Below are positions 35,801 to 48,645 of a stretch of DNA of 64,000 nucleotides, piece after piece; positions within the stretch are counted from its first letter, which is position 1; each line of letters starts with the position of its first letter. The position numbers were made by a program, and so were the translations under genes. The stretch lies in assembly GCA_008692225.1 (NCBI GenBank), contig VICG01000001.1:2953501-3017500 (forward strand). Reading direction: 5' to 3'. The notes beneath the pieces were generated by a model. The model did no database searches and was not told the DNA's origin. It saw only the letters and a list, made by a program, of their open reading frames with translations. This DNA comes from Monilinia fructicola. Taxonomy: Eukaryota; Ascomycota; Leotiomycetes; Helotiales; Sclerotiniaceae.

Positions 35801-38800
35801 GTTAGGAAAGTGGTGGAAGCGAGGAGAGGGGATAACGTTCAGGTGGGGAGTCAGGTTGGGAGGATCTTTCTTTGGAGACGGTGACATGATCGGAAGGATA
35901 TATAGTCAGGCACTTGTCTCATTTATAACTTCTCAGTCGAGCGGCACTATCTCTGGTGACAGATAATCGGATACAGACGACTCGTCAGGATTACAACAGA
36001 TGTGTGTATTCTCATTACCCAAAGAATGCTGAATCCAACATGAATGCAAAGAATTGAGGAGCAGCGGTTACTGGCAAAAGCTATTCAACTTCTGCAGAGA
36101 CCCCCAAATGCTGCTATCGAAATTCTTGATACCTCTCTTTGTCAATTTGTGATTAACGGCATAATTTCAGCAGTGAACTACAAGATGGGCATGATTCAGA
36201 GTCAATAATGCAGTTTCTTTCAAAGTCAAATACTGCATGCGAGAGCATGTATATCACAACTTTCATGGATGCCAGTTTCAATAGTTCTTGCCATTGAAAT
36301 TGCTCAGAAAAAGGGAAATACGAATCTTTCGTTTGCCCTGGCAATTCTTGGTTACATCAACGTGCTAGCAGACCCGATCAATCAAGGAGCAAAAATTGCA
36401 GGATGCAAATGGATTACAAGGGAAATGGTTTGTTCAAGAAATTGATGCACATTCACTAGCTACATGTCGGGATGATGTCTGCCAGATAACTCCACTGGAA
36501 TTTGGACATCCCCCGCAGATTGAATATAACCCCGGCCTTGATCCCTCAGCTTTATTGGTATATGAGCAGCCTGACACGGCTCGCACTTGTGATTTGGTCG
36601 AAGAGTATTTGAATGCAGGCAGTAAGGTGAGGATGCCGAGACCGTTAGCTGATTGTGGAATGATACCTTGTACAGGAGGCAAAGATAGAGGAGAGGCTTG
36701 TGGATCGACTGCGGCGATACGGACATTGGAGGTGTGTCGATTGGAGAGTATTCGGAATGGCAGGGTGTATATCAATGGCCAGGGTAGAGTGACTACCCTA
36801 CATGGCTTGTCCATGATCTGGCAACTAGGTAGCTAGCTCATGACCGGTTTTCAGCTACAAAAAAATATCATCATGAACCAAAGTACGTGGAGTGGGTGAA
36901 GTTGGCAGCTGCTCGCCGTATCAGTCTTGTGTCTCAGTTTGACCAAAGAATAAGATCTTGGTTGCTCTAACCTGGAGTAAATCAAAATGTATGAATCGCG
37001 CGACATCATGGTGAATCATCAGCCTGCGTAGAACGAGAGTAGATAAGCACTATATTAGCTGTGCCCGTCTTGATAGCCGAGAAGCTTGCGGCTATGTGAG
37101 GTAGCCAAGTAAGATATGTAGCGCAAATATAGCCTCGAGCTTCGCGATATACCATCGTACCTACCTGCACGTCTGCTTGGTGACCCTACATAGACCCCAT
37201 CTCTACAGCACACAGTATTCCAGCAATAAGATGCCAATATTTACCACGCCCAATCTAGCCTCAACCAGCAGTACTAATAATCCAAACCCAGCTTTCTCCT
37301 CTGTGCTCCACTCGTGAATATCGTGGCCGCGTGGGCTGCGCTTGTTTCCCTACCATGCCATCTAGCAAACTACCACCACCCACACACGCTAGCGAGACAA
37401 GTTTCGCTCCTCGGTCGAGTAGGGGTCTCTCTGTTTCCTCAACTTGGGGTGATGGCAGGGTTCTCCAGGCTGATTGGACGAGGCCCCGAATTTGTGGATA
37501 TTGCGAGCACGATTGGTTCCACGAAGGGGAAAGTATAGGATGGGAATTGGAATAGCACGTTTCCTTGTCCAAGTGACGCTGCTCGCAGTCACTTGGTTGA
37601 ATCTTTACTGGGGAACGATATGCCGATCGTGAGGGTTCGGAGGACGTCCCTCCTATGCCGGAACATTCGGATCGCTCGGCTGCAGCAGCATCAGATTGCA
37701 GAAGGCGTTCCGACAAGACCATGCATATCTCTTGATTCAGTATGCGCATCCGTCCGGACAGATTCCCAGCTGAACAACACAACGACTTCAAACACGACAC
37801 GAGAGTTGCTTCTGTAGACACCCCGAAAGCTGTCTGTCCTTCTCCTAGCTCTCCGTCGCGGTCAGACTCTGCATGTGTGGCACCTCTCCAAGCACCCACA
37901 ACACCCACCTATCTTGGCCCTCTAGACAAGCTAGACATGCTCGTCGCCACGCACCCACATGCCCCCCCTCCCACAAGCGACCGCGGAACCGCCGACGCCA
38001 TCCCCCACACCCCGATGCTTCTCGCCCCGCCGACGACAAAATCGCAGGAGCATGCTTCAAAACAGCGCATCGCATCCGACGCTTCGCCGTGACAGGCATC
38101 GCGCCTCCAAGGGGGTGCGATGGAATACCGCTCCTGCCTTTGAATTCCCGCCGATGTCAACACTGCTCGCGCCCTGCTTCCAACACCGAGGTGTAGCAGC
38201 TGCGCGGACGTCTTGCGGGGGACGTCGCGTTTGATCAAGCGACGAGGGCTGCGAGTGAGCACGGCACCGGATGGGGTGGACGAAACGAAGACGGTGCTGG
38301 CGGTTCGGGGTGCGGGGTTCCTTCAGGGTGCGCTGCAGGGCTCGGCGGCGAGGATGGTTTGACTTTTCGTGACGTGATGATGATGATGATGATGATGATA
38401 TGCATCCCTTGCTCGTGCAGTCAACGACGATCTCAGATAGGAGCGGTAGGAATCAACGCCAGTTAGCTATAGCAGAGATGGTGACTCGGTTCTAATTTCG
38501 CTCTCGATGTCTCTCTATATCTCCATCCGTTCAAATGGAGGGATTGTTGCAAAAGTGCACTTTCTTTCTTACATCGAACAATTTCTGCTTGTGTTGGCGG
38601 ATGGATAGACAGCAGAATGCTTCTTCACTTTCAGGGAACGCATGACTCTCGTTATCAAAACCTTACAGAATGTATCTAATGGCTGCATTAAATTTACTAC
38701 TTACTTGTATGATGATGACGATGATGATGACGACGCATCTACATCCTTCCTCGCACGATTTGCTGTCAGAAGCATGTGTAAATATCCTAGCACTAGGCAC

Positions 38801-39194
38801 TATGCAATAGGAAAAAGAAACGCACAGGTTTTACATTTGGTAAACCATGAGATAAAGACTCGTTGGTTGTGGTCATCGACAAGCTCCCATTGGCTTGGAA
38901 AACTATACATAAGAGTTGGAAGGCAACTATCCGGTAAAAATGCATTGTTCTCGTCAGCTTGACATGGAACATTAAATATGGGAGAGTTGAAAGAGTCCGA
39001 GGATATACACTTGAGTAATATAACTTTTGTCCCCCTTTCTCTCAGCCATGATTGACCAAAGTTGACCCCGCCGCGTCAACAACTTATGCATCCATCCAAC
39101 TATTTTAACCCACTCGAAATGAAATTGGACAAAGAATCGAAGAATCAGATTTGTTGGAGGTAATTCAAAAGCAGCATCGCCATTTCATTTCATT
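35801..39194. other. 3.4-kb stretch without a confident gene
   Basis: It contains a Cys-containing open frame at 36369-36836 (listed separately), a locally GC-rich island at about 37600-38350 with long overlapping frames on both strands, and GAT trinucleotide runs at 38380-38400 and 38710-38735. No known domain was recognised. Confidence 0.5.
36369..36836 (+). other. Possible small Cys-containing protein, unverified exon
   Basis: An open frame of about 155 codons without a good start codon ends at 36836 (..SMIWQLGS). It has seven Cys (ATCRDDVC, TARTC, ADCGMIPC, GEAC, LEVC), Pro and Gly, and protein-like composition. A plausible acceptor (AAATTGCAG) lies at 36392-36400, so it could be a second exon. 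Just upstream, in the neighbouring frame, 36269-36390 encodes a hydrophobic stretch (LSFALAILGYINVLAD) that could be a secretion signal if one indel is assumed. No homologue is recognised. It may be a secreted small protein, an eroded gene, or chance. Confidence 0.25.
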
Positions 39195-40377
39195 TCATCT
39201 AAAAACAAAGATCTCAATCTCCTGCCCCTCTTCCCCACCATGCCTAATGGTACCTTGCAGCTCTCCACAACCGAAAAGCCTTCCTTCTCCATGAGCTCAA
39301 AAAAATATCATCTCACTATCATGTCTTACCTTCATAGCCAATAAAACCAATACCCCTTTATTCCCTTCCCTCACTCTCTTCAATGTAAGTACCAAGTCTG
39401 GTACTACATCCGGATTATATGTACAGTCCGCTACGACAACCAGCTCCCACCTTTCGCCTCGTACACTCTCGGGAAGTGGCTCAAACCAATCGAGAACTTG
39501 ATGAGAGTAAGAACAGAGTAAGGCATCTGACTTTGAAGCCATGGTATCAAGATTTTTCTCCAGTATCTCCGAGGCTTCGGGGAGATCGGTGAGTAAGATC
39601 TTACTGATCTTATCAAAGAAGAGTGTCGCGAGTGTAATGCCCACGATTCCACATCCGGCTCCCAACTCAAGAATATTAAGATCCTGTTGCGTGCCTAGGA
39701 ACTTTTCTAGTGTAGGTAAAGAGCCTCCTGGTGCAGAAGAACCTCGAAGAGATGAGAGATATGATGAGAGCACTAAACCTGCATCCCCTACGTTATAAAA
39801 ATATTAGTTTCTCAAAGAAAATGAACCAGCCACCTACCTGCACAGAAAAGACCTACAAATATGTCTGGCGATACTTTCCCCCGTTTCTTCCCAAATGCGT
39901 ATTTCCTCTGCCCTTCCAAAACCAGTAGTGAAAACACGTTCAGCCAATCCCTCTGATTTGGTCTCTCCAGTCTTCAGATCAATACCTCTACTCCTTACTT
40001 TTGCAATCCCGCCCTCAGTCCTGTTACTCTTTCCCAAAATAACCTCAAAAGAATCTACTCCATACATCTTTTCCACAGGACCCACAATCATAGTCATCCA
40101 TCGACCCTCCTCACGTGGTATCCGTACAGGTACAGGTACCTGAATCTCCAAACTCCTCATCCCGTTTGCCCCTTTCCATACGTACTCTTTCCCAGCCGCA
40201 ACAAGTGCCCCGTCAACTTCTATCACGGCACGTAATTTAACATCGGACATTAAAAAAAGACTCCCCAAATCTGTCGTGATAGTGATTTTCGCAGATAATA
40301 CTCGGGGAGAAGAGGAGGGCGCAGAGGACGAGAGAGGGTAGCAGACGAGGCTGCTTGAATAGCCGTATGTAATGCAT
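39195..40377 (-). CDS. Protein-lysine N-methyltransferase, RRG1/METTL21-like, three apparent frameshifts
   Basis: The start is the ATG at 40377 (MHYIRLFKQPRLLP). The N-terminal part, SAKITITTDLG and EYVWKGANGMRSLEIQVPVP, resembles fungal RRG1-type (rapid response to glucose) methyltransferases. Exon 1 ends at 39857 (SIARHI); a 69-bp intron (39856-39788) joins it as RHIWDAGLVLSSYLSSL. NILELGAGCGIVGITLA is the SAM-binding motif I (ELGAGxGxxG), ILLTDLPEASEILEKNL contains the acidic residue of motif II, and VVVADCTYNPDVVPDLV is the (A/S)D-C/V-x-Y motif typical of family 16 lysine methyltransferases. Frame changes are needed at 40336-40338 (GGG), at A7 39299-39305 and at CCCC 39233-39236, after which it ends EIEIFVFR at 39195. 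Corrected length is about 370 residues. The substrate cannot be inferred. Confidence 0.82.
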
Positions 40378-40972
40378 CTCAAGTCAGGTAGTGTGTTTTC
40401 CGCTCAAAGGAAAGATCAATCCGCACACTGTACAATATCAGCCTCATTGAAATCCAAACAAGGCTATTTTTCAATGTCTCAGCCTTCGTGGCTGAATCCC
40501 TCCAACTCGTAAAGTTCGTAATCGCTATCGCACAATCCTGTTCCTGCGGCTCAGATACGATATCGTATGTCTTGCACTGCACATACACAAGTATGTATGT
40601 AGATATGTATGTCTCAGCCCGACACGGTAATTGCTCAATTCAAAACTCCCGTCGCGGATCCACAGCATAGACCTATCCGTTCCGTCAGGTCTTCCCAGAA
40701 CTTTTTTTAGTCGCCGTTTAACGTTTTCCCTTCTTGCATATACATATAGCGTAATACGTGCCTCCTTCCGCACTCCTAGTCAGGGTGCCTGCCCTTTAAC
40801 AGAACATCCAATCCAAAACACTCAATGCAACTGACGCAAAAAGCGCTGCTTGTGCCACTCTCAGCCTCTCTCTCACACACAAATCACGCACTCTCCCTTC
40901 CTTTCTCCTTCCGTCCAACGTTCCACGTTCCGCAACCAAACCTTTTCGTTCCGTTGCTTTGGTGCCTTGCGT

Positions 40973-41012
40973 GCGTCGTGTCGTGTCGTGTCGTGTCGTG
41001 TCGCGTCGTGTG
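40973..41012. repeat. (GTCGT)n pentanucleotide repeat
   Basis: About seven GTCGT-type units with one GTCGC variant. Confidence 0.9.
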
Positions 41013-44000
41013 GAATGCTTCAAGGGGGTCGGTATCACTGGGTTATAGAAATACTGTATTGCAAAACTTCCCCTCGTTTCAATTTCTTCCTTTCCGCTTA
41101 TCGATGCACACTTCCTAGTTTTTCTGCGCTAATTATTTAGCTTGTGGCTCTCGCCGGACACAACACAGACCACTTGAAGTTACTAGTGTAACTTTAAGCT
41201 GCTTGTAGCTATACTCTGCACAGTACTCCGTAGGGTTTGAGGGTAAGCTAGACCCCCCGGTGACCCCTCAAATTAAACAAACGCTCCTTTTCTCGTTTGT
41301 TCCCGCTCTACCCCTTAGAGGAAGATCCCTTCAACTAATTTCAAGATCTTGATATTACGTCAGAAATATCCTCATCAAGAAATCCTCACTATTGATATCA
41401 CTTCGAGTCAACTCTGATAGGGCTGGCTTCTCTTCTTTTCTTCCCTTGTTGTAACATTCATAAATCATTCTATAGCACGCCTTGCTGCAGGTCAGATTCT
41501 GCAACCCTTCCGTCGCTTACCTCTGTTTAAAGTATAGCTTGTGGCTGCTGTTGAATACTTTTACTCACGATGAACTATAAATAGTTCGCCATGATACGTA
41601 TGTGGACAGATGCTTAGCAGAGGCACAGTCTTCATGATTATTATGTATTGATTAGTGGTAATAGTAAGGTTATCGGATGTTGTGGCACCGTAAGCGCACA
41701 TGTGTTCTGTGTTCTTGGATTTATCCAATTAGCCAACCATCATCCATCCTTCTTCCTTTTACCACCCCCCATATCATCCCATTCAAGCCAGATACATTAT
41801 TATTATGATGCTTGGGATTCCCAATAACGGATGCCTAAATATACATGTGATATTGATGGATGCATTGGCGCAAGAAATACCCAGTTTTCATTACTCCTCA
41901 AAATACAAGTACTCAATTAGATTGACTAATCGAGGGGCTATCTCCTGGCTCATCACCAACAGCGCCGAAAGAATCACCTAGAGGAAGTCCCAGATGATCT
42001 ATCTACTAGTAATCATATCCTTATCTAACCGCGAGAGCTGGAACATAACCTAACGGTTTTCATTCCCGACGGTACTTGGTTCAGCTGTTGTCGAAGATAC
42101 ATCACGCTTCCAGCACTAACCCAACTCTTTGGGCATCGATACCCCTCTTCTAACTTTAAGCGCTGCATCTACATCACACTCTACATCACATTCTCAGACA
42201 TTGGGGGATATAGATGTCATCAAACAGATAACCGACCTTAACTTTAACCAAGGCACAGATAAGACTCGTGCTCTATGATATGATAGAACCGATCGAACTA
42301 ATAGAGTGATGGCCCATGACAGTAAGCCCGAGCTCGCATGGAAGGCCCGAAATGAATGGTTCACAGCATTTGCACTTACATTTACTTGTTGTGCACTTAC
42401 TTACTTCCATTTAACCTTAGCATTTCCCTGCATCTACATTCAAAAAACGCAGGCGAAGATTCAGGGGGATGCACCTTGCACATTGCACACATTATTAAGA
42501 GAGACACTACATTCTTGGGGTGCATGCTGTAAAGGGAAAGAAGATACCTAGCCTAGTCAACGTGAAATTCCCTAGAGATCAAAATCGACATCCAGAAATC
42601 TTATGTGATATTGATTGTTTAGTGATACAATGCCATTATGGTAGGGTTAGCATGCTGCGTTGCGCTTACAAGGTGGTGGGGTCGTCATATCGCATCGCCA
42701 ATTTGGCAATGTCTTCCAACTTTCCACCAACTCCGCTGACCGTAAGATGAGGGGTCGAAATTACAAAGAAACTCCATTCTTGTTTCCATTCCCAAGGGCA
42801 TCTTGATATAAGTGGAAGAATTCTGCTGAGCTGATAATCCTTGCCGACATGGTATGGTGCACACTGCACTCACCTGGCACACCATACCCTTTTCCGAGCA
42901 GGTGGTCACAAATGGGCAGCCTCGCAGCTATATGCAATGGAACACTCTTTGCCTCTGGGTAAAACCAGTGAAAAACATCGAGAGCTGCGTACTTAAAATC
43001 GCACTAGGTATTCGGTAGGACAATGCGATGATGATTTGTTCCATCCAACATGCTGTGCTCCGTCGCGCCCTAGTGTTTTCGGAGGGACCTGTAAGGTTAT
43101 CTAGGATGTTTATCGCATTGTCTTCTGTCTTCATTTTTGAGGTGCAAATCTACACGGTCAGATCAATTGAGAGGTTGACGCTTCTAGAGGTAAATAGCTT
43201 GATGATGTGTTATTGCACAAGCTAGAAATTAGGTGATTGATCCAGTAAATCCGTGGCATTACGAGGAGACGAAAAGTAAACTCAATTATGTTCAAATTCA
43301 TATGTACATTCGTATGTATCTTGCCTCTTTCCATCCAATATGTAACTACCTCTCTTCTCCTCACATTTCCAATGGCGACTTACTGCATATATCTAATAAG
43401 TCTTACATATATATCGCATGGCGATACAGCATACAAGCCCCATTTGGTCTTACAGTTACATCAGCCATCCATCCATCTTTCAACCAACATCCAACCTGCA
43501 GCATGCAGCATTAGCCAACCCAAGCCCTCCCAACCGAATCAACAATCCCTAAAGTTATAACCAAACTTGTCAATGGGTAAAGGAACTTGGAAACTCAAAG
43601 CCACCTACACTCCGTACAGATAGATCATAGCCGAGAATCCCCCAACGATCCGAGCATTGCACATGTATATCCATCCCACTCAGCAGAGATCCAAAGCATG
43701 ACATGACACAGCACAGGATACAAATAGACACTTAGCACTAACCTTACAGCCAGTATTCCAAATAACATCCTGCACAACACCACCCACACTCCAGCCCGCA
43801 CCGCCAAATCCCAGATCCCACATTTCACCCACCGAGTACAGTAGTACTCACAAGCCCCATTACGCGCACGATAGCTACAGTACACACAGCGTACCCCAAA
43901 ACCGAAACCCAGATACTGTACTTGTACAGTAGGTAGCGAAAGCACACGCACCAAGACCCCCCCCTACCATATCTCTCTCGCCACAGCACCCAGACCAACA

Positions 44001-44128
44001 ACAAAAACAAAAACACGATCCGATCAACCTCGCCACCAAATCCAGACCCATCCGACCTTCCGTTCGTCCCTGACATTAGCTGACGCGCAGACCGACCCAT
44101 CGACCATTCGCCATCAAGATTCGACCAT

Positions 44129-44153
44129 CCATCCATCCATCCATCCATCCATC
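44129..44153. repeat. (CCAT)n tetranucleotide repeat
   Basis: Six CCAT units. The reverse complement of this unit also forms the large array at 28.6 kb. Confidence 0.9.
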
Positions 44154-44540
44154 GACGCTGCCGACTGACGATTGATCATGATTGAATCTCTCCCAGCGGA
44201 GACCTCGCAGGTAGATAGATATATGGGTGAGTGAGCACACCAGCATGAACGTGAGTGAGCATGAGCACACCGTGACACGCAGCCGCGAGCCCAAGAAATA
44301 TCCATACGGAGGAAACACACACACCCACACACCCACAGACCCGTAACGAAGCGACCCAGAATCTCTAGTTGATACAATATATAATAATATGATATGATAT
44401 GATATAAATATACCATTCCCTCCTCCCCTCCCCTCCCCTCCTACCCCACCCCACAATTTCATCTCCATGCACACAGCCCACAGCCCACAGCCCACAACCC
44501 ACAGAACAACAAACCCAACCAACCAAGCCAGCCGACGACG

Positions 44541-44570
44541 CACGCACGCACGCACGCCCGCACGCCCGCA
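44541..44570. repeat. (GCACGC)/(GCCCGC) repeat
   Basis: Tandem GCAC and GCCC units that form a local GC-rich spot. Confidence 0.85.
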
Positions 44571-44687
44571 AAACACCCGACAGACGCACAAGTAGGAGGA
44601 GCCGGCGAAAAGAATGAGGTCATCGTGTTACGGCGCGCTTGAGGGCGAGGTGGTGCGCGAGGGGCGTTGGGAGGCGTGTTGGGTCTG

Positions 44688-44738
44688 TGCGAGGAGGGAG
44701 GGAAGGAGGAAGGAGGAAGGAGGAAGGAGGAAGGGGAG
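44688..44738. repeat. (GGAGGAA)n heptamer repeat
   Basis: About five GGAGGAA units in a purine-only strand. It is followed at 44766-44785 by AGCT repeats and at 44807-44830 by GGTA repeats. Confidence 0.9.
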
Positions 44739-44921
44739 AGGTACATGTGTACATACATGCATTTGTAGCTAGCTAGCTAGCTAGCCGGATGCGTGAAGAC
44801 GTACAGGTGGGTAGGTAGGTAGGTAGGTAGATATACAATACGATACGATATAGCTTGGGGCTAGGGAAGAGAGAGGTCGGGGTATGTGGTATCTTCATTG
44901 GAGAAGGATGTTGCATTGTAA

Positions 44922-44938
44922 GGGGGGGGGGGGGGGGG
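44922..44938. repeat. G17 homopolymer
   Basis: A run of 17 G, then TGC and a second run of G6. The plus strand could form intramolecular G-quadruplexes. Confidence 0.9.
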
Positions 44939-45234
44939 TGCGGGGGGAAAGGTAAGAATCAGTAGTGCCAGAGCAGATGTGTGGAGAGGGGAGAATTGGC
45001 CATTGACAGGTTATCGTTATTGTGATTGTTATCAATCATTATCATTTACCATTATCATTATCATCACGTAATTACAGTTTCGACACGCAAGATGACGTGA
45101 AAGATATAAAGAAGTGAAGTCTTATTCTGGAATTGAAATTATCTTGCCGCCAACGACACAAAGCGAGAAACACCAATAAGTGTATGAAGGGTATATCCAG
45201 ATGATCCGATCACTCGAGGTCATCTCCATGCCAC

Positions 45235-45297
45235 GCCAAAGACATAGCCAGGCAAACGCCAAAGACATAGCCAGGCAAACGCCAAAGCAAAGCCAAG
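45235..45297. repeat. 23-bp tandem duplication, 2.7 copies
   Basis: The unit starts GCCAAAGACATAGCCAGG and is present in two exact copies (45235-45257, 45258-45280) plus a partial third. Confidence 0.9.
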
Positions 45298-45877
45298 CCC
45301 AAGTCAAGCAAGCCCCCATCCATACTACTAAAAACTACTATTACAAATTTGCATTTGCCATTGCCATTGCGTGCCATGCAACCATTTCATTCCCATTCCC
45401 ATAACATGCGTAAAAGTCCCGCCGCATTTATTTCTCTGAAACCTTAACAAAATCCGAAAAGTAAGCAAAGAAAAAAAAAAGCAAATCCCCTTCCATCTAC
45501 CCAGGCTCCAGCTCGCTAGTAACCCTGTAATTAACAATCTCCAAATCTCGTGGAAAAATGCACAAACTTTTTCCCAACCCGCCGTTGAAAAACATGTCAT
45601 GTCCGACATGCAAATGTAATCTTGAATAAAAACCCGCCCAATGCCTGTCTGAACCGGAAAAGTTTTGGTTTTGAGCTTGCGCCGATTCGTTGTAAATCAT
45701 CCTTTTTTTTTATCTTACAATGACTATCCCCGCAAAGCAAATGAGAACGCATGCATAATGGTCTCATGGGTATCGTTTGGTTCGTAAGAAAACGCGATGG
45801 AAGAAAGAAACAAACTCCCTCCGTCTAATCCGTTGTTTATGGATCCATAATATTTTTTTGTATCTTGTTTCAATTGT

Positions 45878-47080
45878 TTAAGCATGTTGACCCGGCTTGC
45901 GTAGAATTTCTTCGCAGTTGGCATCGAATCGCATATTTCCAGAGTCGAACGGATGCCATGAACTTCTCGGTCTGTTCAAGCTGTCTGTCACGGCCAAAGA
46001 TTGAGTCGACGAACTCGGTGCCGGCATTCTTGCCGAGTTGTGCAGTTGCGGACTTGGTACCGTTTCTACCTGCTTTCAACATAGGCGCTTCGCATGCCTT
46101 GAGAAGCTTCTTCAATTTATCTGTCAAGCGTTCCCCGGATTCTATAAAGTCCTCAACCATCTCGCGGTTGTCCTGTTGTCGGATGCGTGACATGCATTCC
46201 TCTGCGCGCTTGACCTTACCTGCTAATTGGATGAGTAACAACCAGAGCTCACCAGCCATGTCGGATAGTGGTGTGGCGGGACCATGGTGATAGACCGTCC
46301 AGTCGTAGATCCATTTTCCCAGACTGTTGGCATCGAAAACACTGCCGAGGAGCATGATAGGTTCTTCGGCAGGGTCCCAATTCTTGAGAGAGTATCCGGC
46401 TGGAATGTGATGTCTACGCGCGTCATCTTCAGTGGCCTTTTTCTGGTGGTGGTTGAGGTTTACTCCTTGATGATGAAGCAGTAGGCCGAGTTGCACCAGG
46501 TCGGGTAGTCGCTGGTCGTTGAGGTGTTGATGTCGCTGAAGCTTGTCGACGATGTCTGTATGATGACTCAGGATCTTCAGCATACTTGGGGCTCTGGTTG
46601 TAATATTCATCAGTACCATGACTACTATACTTGTAAGTTGTGTGCGCCGCCGACCGACGAGGCACTCTGCACAAAATATATTGTCCCGTCCTCATCCTCT
46701 GCATATTCATAATATTCGTCGTCCTCGGCACCCCCATAAGAGGCTCGGTGGGAGTGAGAATAGTGACGCTTCGTCTCATGACGCGGCGGCGGTGATGACC
46801 AAGAACTTTTGTTTCGACTCACATTTGGACCAGCACCCGTGGCGTAGTATCCGCTTGAGGTAAATCTAGGAGAGAATGGCCTCGCCTCAGCAGCAGATGT
46901 TCTGTACGTAGTAGTATCCGCATAACTTGTATGTCGAGAGTGGGCTCGGAATGGGTGTCGTGAGGAGGAGTATCCTGGAGATCCCGAGGGTGAGGCAGCC
47001 GGCGAAGGAGAAGCGCTGGTCGAGAAGCCATAGTACGCGGCGCCCGGATGGCCCGGGGGTGTAGTGTATGAAAAAGACAT
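45878..47080 (-). CDS. Conserved ascomycete protein with C-terminal helical domain, three apparent frameshifts
   Basis: The start is the ATG at 47080 (MSFSYTTPPGHPGAAYYGF). The N-terminal 200 residues are Ser/Tyr/Pro rich and disordered (many SPSPAASPSGSPGYSSS-like blocks). The C-terminal domain begins ATEDDARRHHIPAGYSLKNW and continues DPAEEPIMLLGSVFDANSLG, KWIYDWTVYHHGPATPLSDM, then helices GELWLLLIQLAGKVKRAEEC and EFVDSIFGRDRQLEQTEKFM. I recognise this as a family widespread in filamentous ascomycetes and often misnamed vegetative cell wall protein gp1 because of the low-complexity N terminus; its role is unknown. Frame changes are needed near 46636-46645, at 46436-46437 (CC) and at 45936-45938 (TTT), giving the C terminus WNMRFDANCEEILRKPGQHA at 45878. 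Corrected length is about 400 residues. The helical domain is the only part likely to be folded. Confidence 0.75.
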
Positions 47081-48559
47081 GTTATCTTATTATGTATGTG
47101 TGTATGTGGTGATGAAATCCTGAGAAGATATGAAAAGGATACCCCAAAGGAAACTGTTGCAAAGGAAATGGAAGAAAAACGAAAAAGGTCTAGATGCCCG
47201 CGCCAATGGATTCGAGGACGCGATAGATGGTGACAAGCCCGTCACCGTGGTATGTAGTCGGTACGAGAAGGAGGAGATGCCTTTATCGTTGATCCACACA
47301 TGTCAATAACTGAGAGTTGAGTCCTTCAATGAGGATATCGTTGGAAGATAATTCGGAGTCGAAATAATATCTCGACTTCGAATATTCTGGAAGAAGCTAG
47401 ACGAAAACAGATTTCGATAGCTTGTATTTGAGTTATTGGTAATCGTGTATGGTATGTAGGTCGTTTTAAGGTATTTCGGATTAGGTCGGGGGGGGAGGAT
47501 TGAGACAAAATAGCTTTTCTCAAGATCCTATTCGAATAGAAATTCGATCGAAGAGAGAAAATGTAGAGGTTGGGGGAGGTTCGTATATTTTAATAAGAGT
47601 AATAAGAGTAATAAGAGTAGATAAGTGTGAGTGAGTGTGTGTGTATTGAAGGTAGTATGTGTGTGTGTATGTGCGCGTATTGACCCTAGTTGAACTAATA
47701 AACTAAGAGACTAATAGACGAGTAGACTAGTAGACTAGTAGTTCTTGGATAGAAAGTAAAGTAGCCAGGGATAGCGAGATGAATTTTTTTCCTTTTCTTT
47801 TTTTTTTTTTCTTTTTTTTCTTCTTCCTGTCTGTCTGTCTTTCTTTCTTTCTCTCTTTTCTCGGATAGAGTTGAGTTGGGTAACTTGGGTTTGTGCGTTG
47901 GCTGCAGCCAAAAGTTGCAGTGGAGAGTAGATTGTGGATTGTGGATTGTAGATTGTGAATTTGTGCAGGACAAGGATAACAAGGTTCTTTTTTTAAAAAA
48001 ATTCAAATGATGCGGGACTTTGTGCTTCAATTCATCAGCCACAAGGGTGAGCAGGAATATCCTTGAAATGAAATAAATAAATAAATAAATAGAAATCAAT
48101 AATTGATTAATTTATCTGTTTGTTTATTGATTTATTGAATAATCCTTCATGATCCTAAACCCAAATTAGTATCAAAATATCTTGTTTTTTGTCACACATA
48201 TATATGAAAAGAGCCTAGAACGCGATCATATACTAAAAGGGATAAAAGAAGAGAAGAGAAAATAAAATAAAATGCAATACAATACAATAAATAAAATAAA
48301 ATAAATTGATTAAAGGAAGGGAGGGTAAGGGAAGGGAAGGGAAGAGAAAGAAGTAAAGGGGATGAATCATGAAAAGGAAAGACAAGAAAAAAGACCAAGA
48401 AAGTAAAATGATGCTGCGCATTTATTTTCCGAAGTATATACAGTCACTATGTACTCCGTACGGTATGAATTTGACGATGATCATTCTTGATAAATGAGTG
48501 GATTGTTTGAGTGGTGATGAACACCGTATAATGATGATGATAAGTAAATATAAATGAGT

Positions 48560-48645
48560 GAGTGGATGGATTGGATGGATTGGATGGATTGGATGGATTG
48601 GATGGATAGATGGGTGGATGAGTGGATGAGTGGATGAGGGAACAA
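48560..48645. repeat. (GGATGGATT)n and (GGATGAGT)n repeats
   Basis: Five GGATGGATT units followed by GGATGAGT units. The preceding 48780-48840 also has GATGAT runs. Confidence 0.9.

Larger units (their letters stand above)
40378..45877. other. 5.5-kb stretch without a confident gene
   Basis: Spacer between two minus-strand genes, with many microsatellites especially at 44.1-44.95 kb. Long minus-strand frames at 43.6-44.8 kb are artefacts of CCAT, GCACGC and GGAGGAA repeats. No tRNA or transposon was recognised. Confidence 0.55.

Noticed and set aside
43625..44758. Long overlapping minus-strand frames (up to 171 codons) rich in Cys, Trp and Gly
   Set aside because: They arise from CCAT, CACACC, GCACGC and GGAGGAA repeats and have no domain or splice structure.
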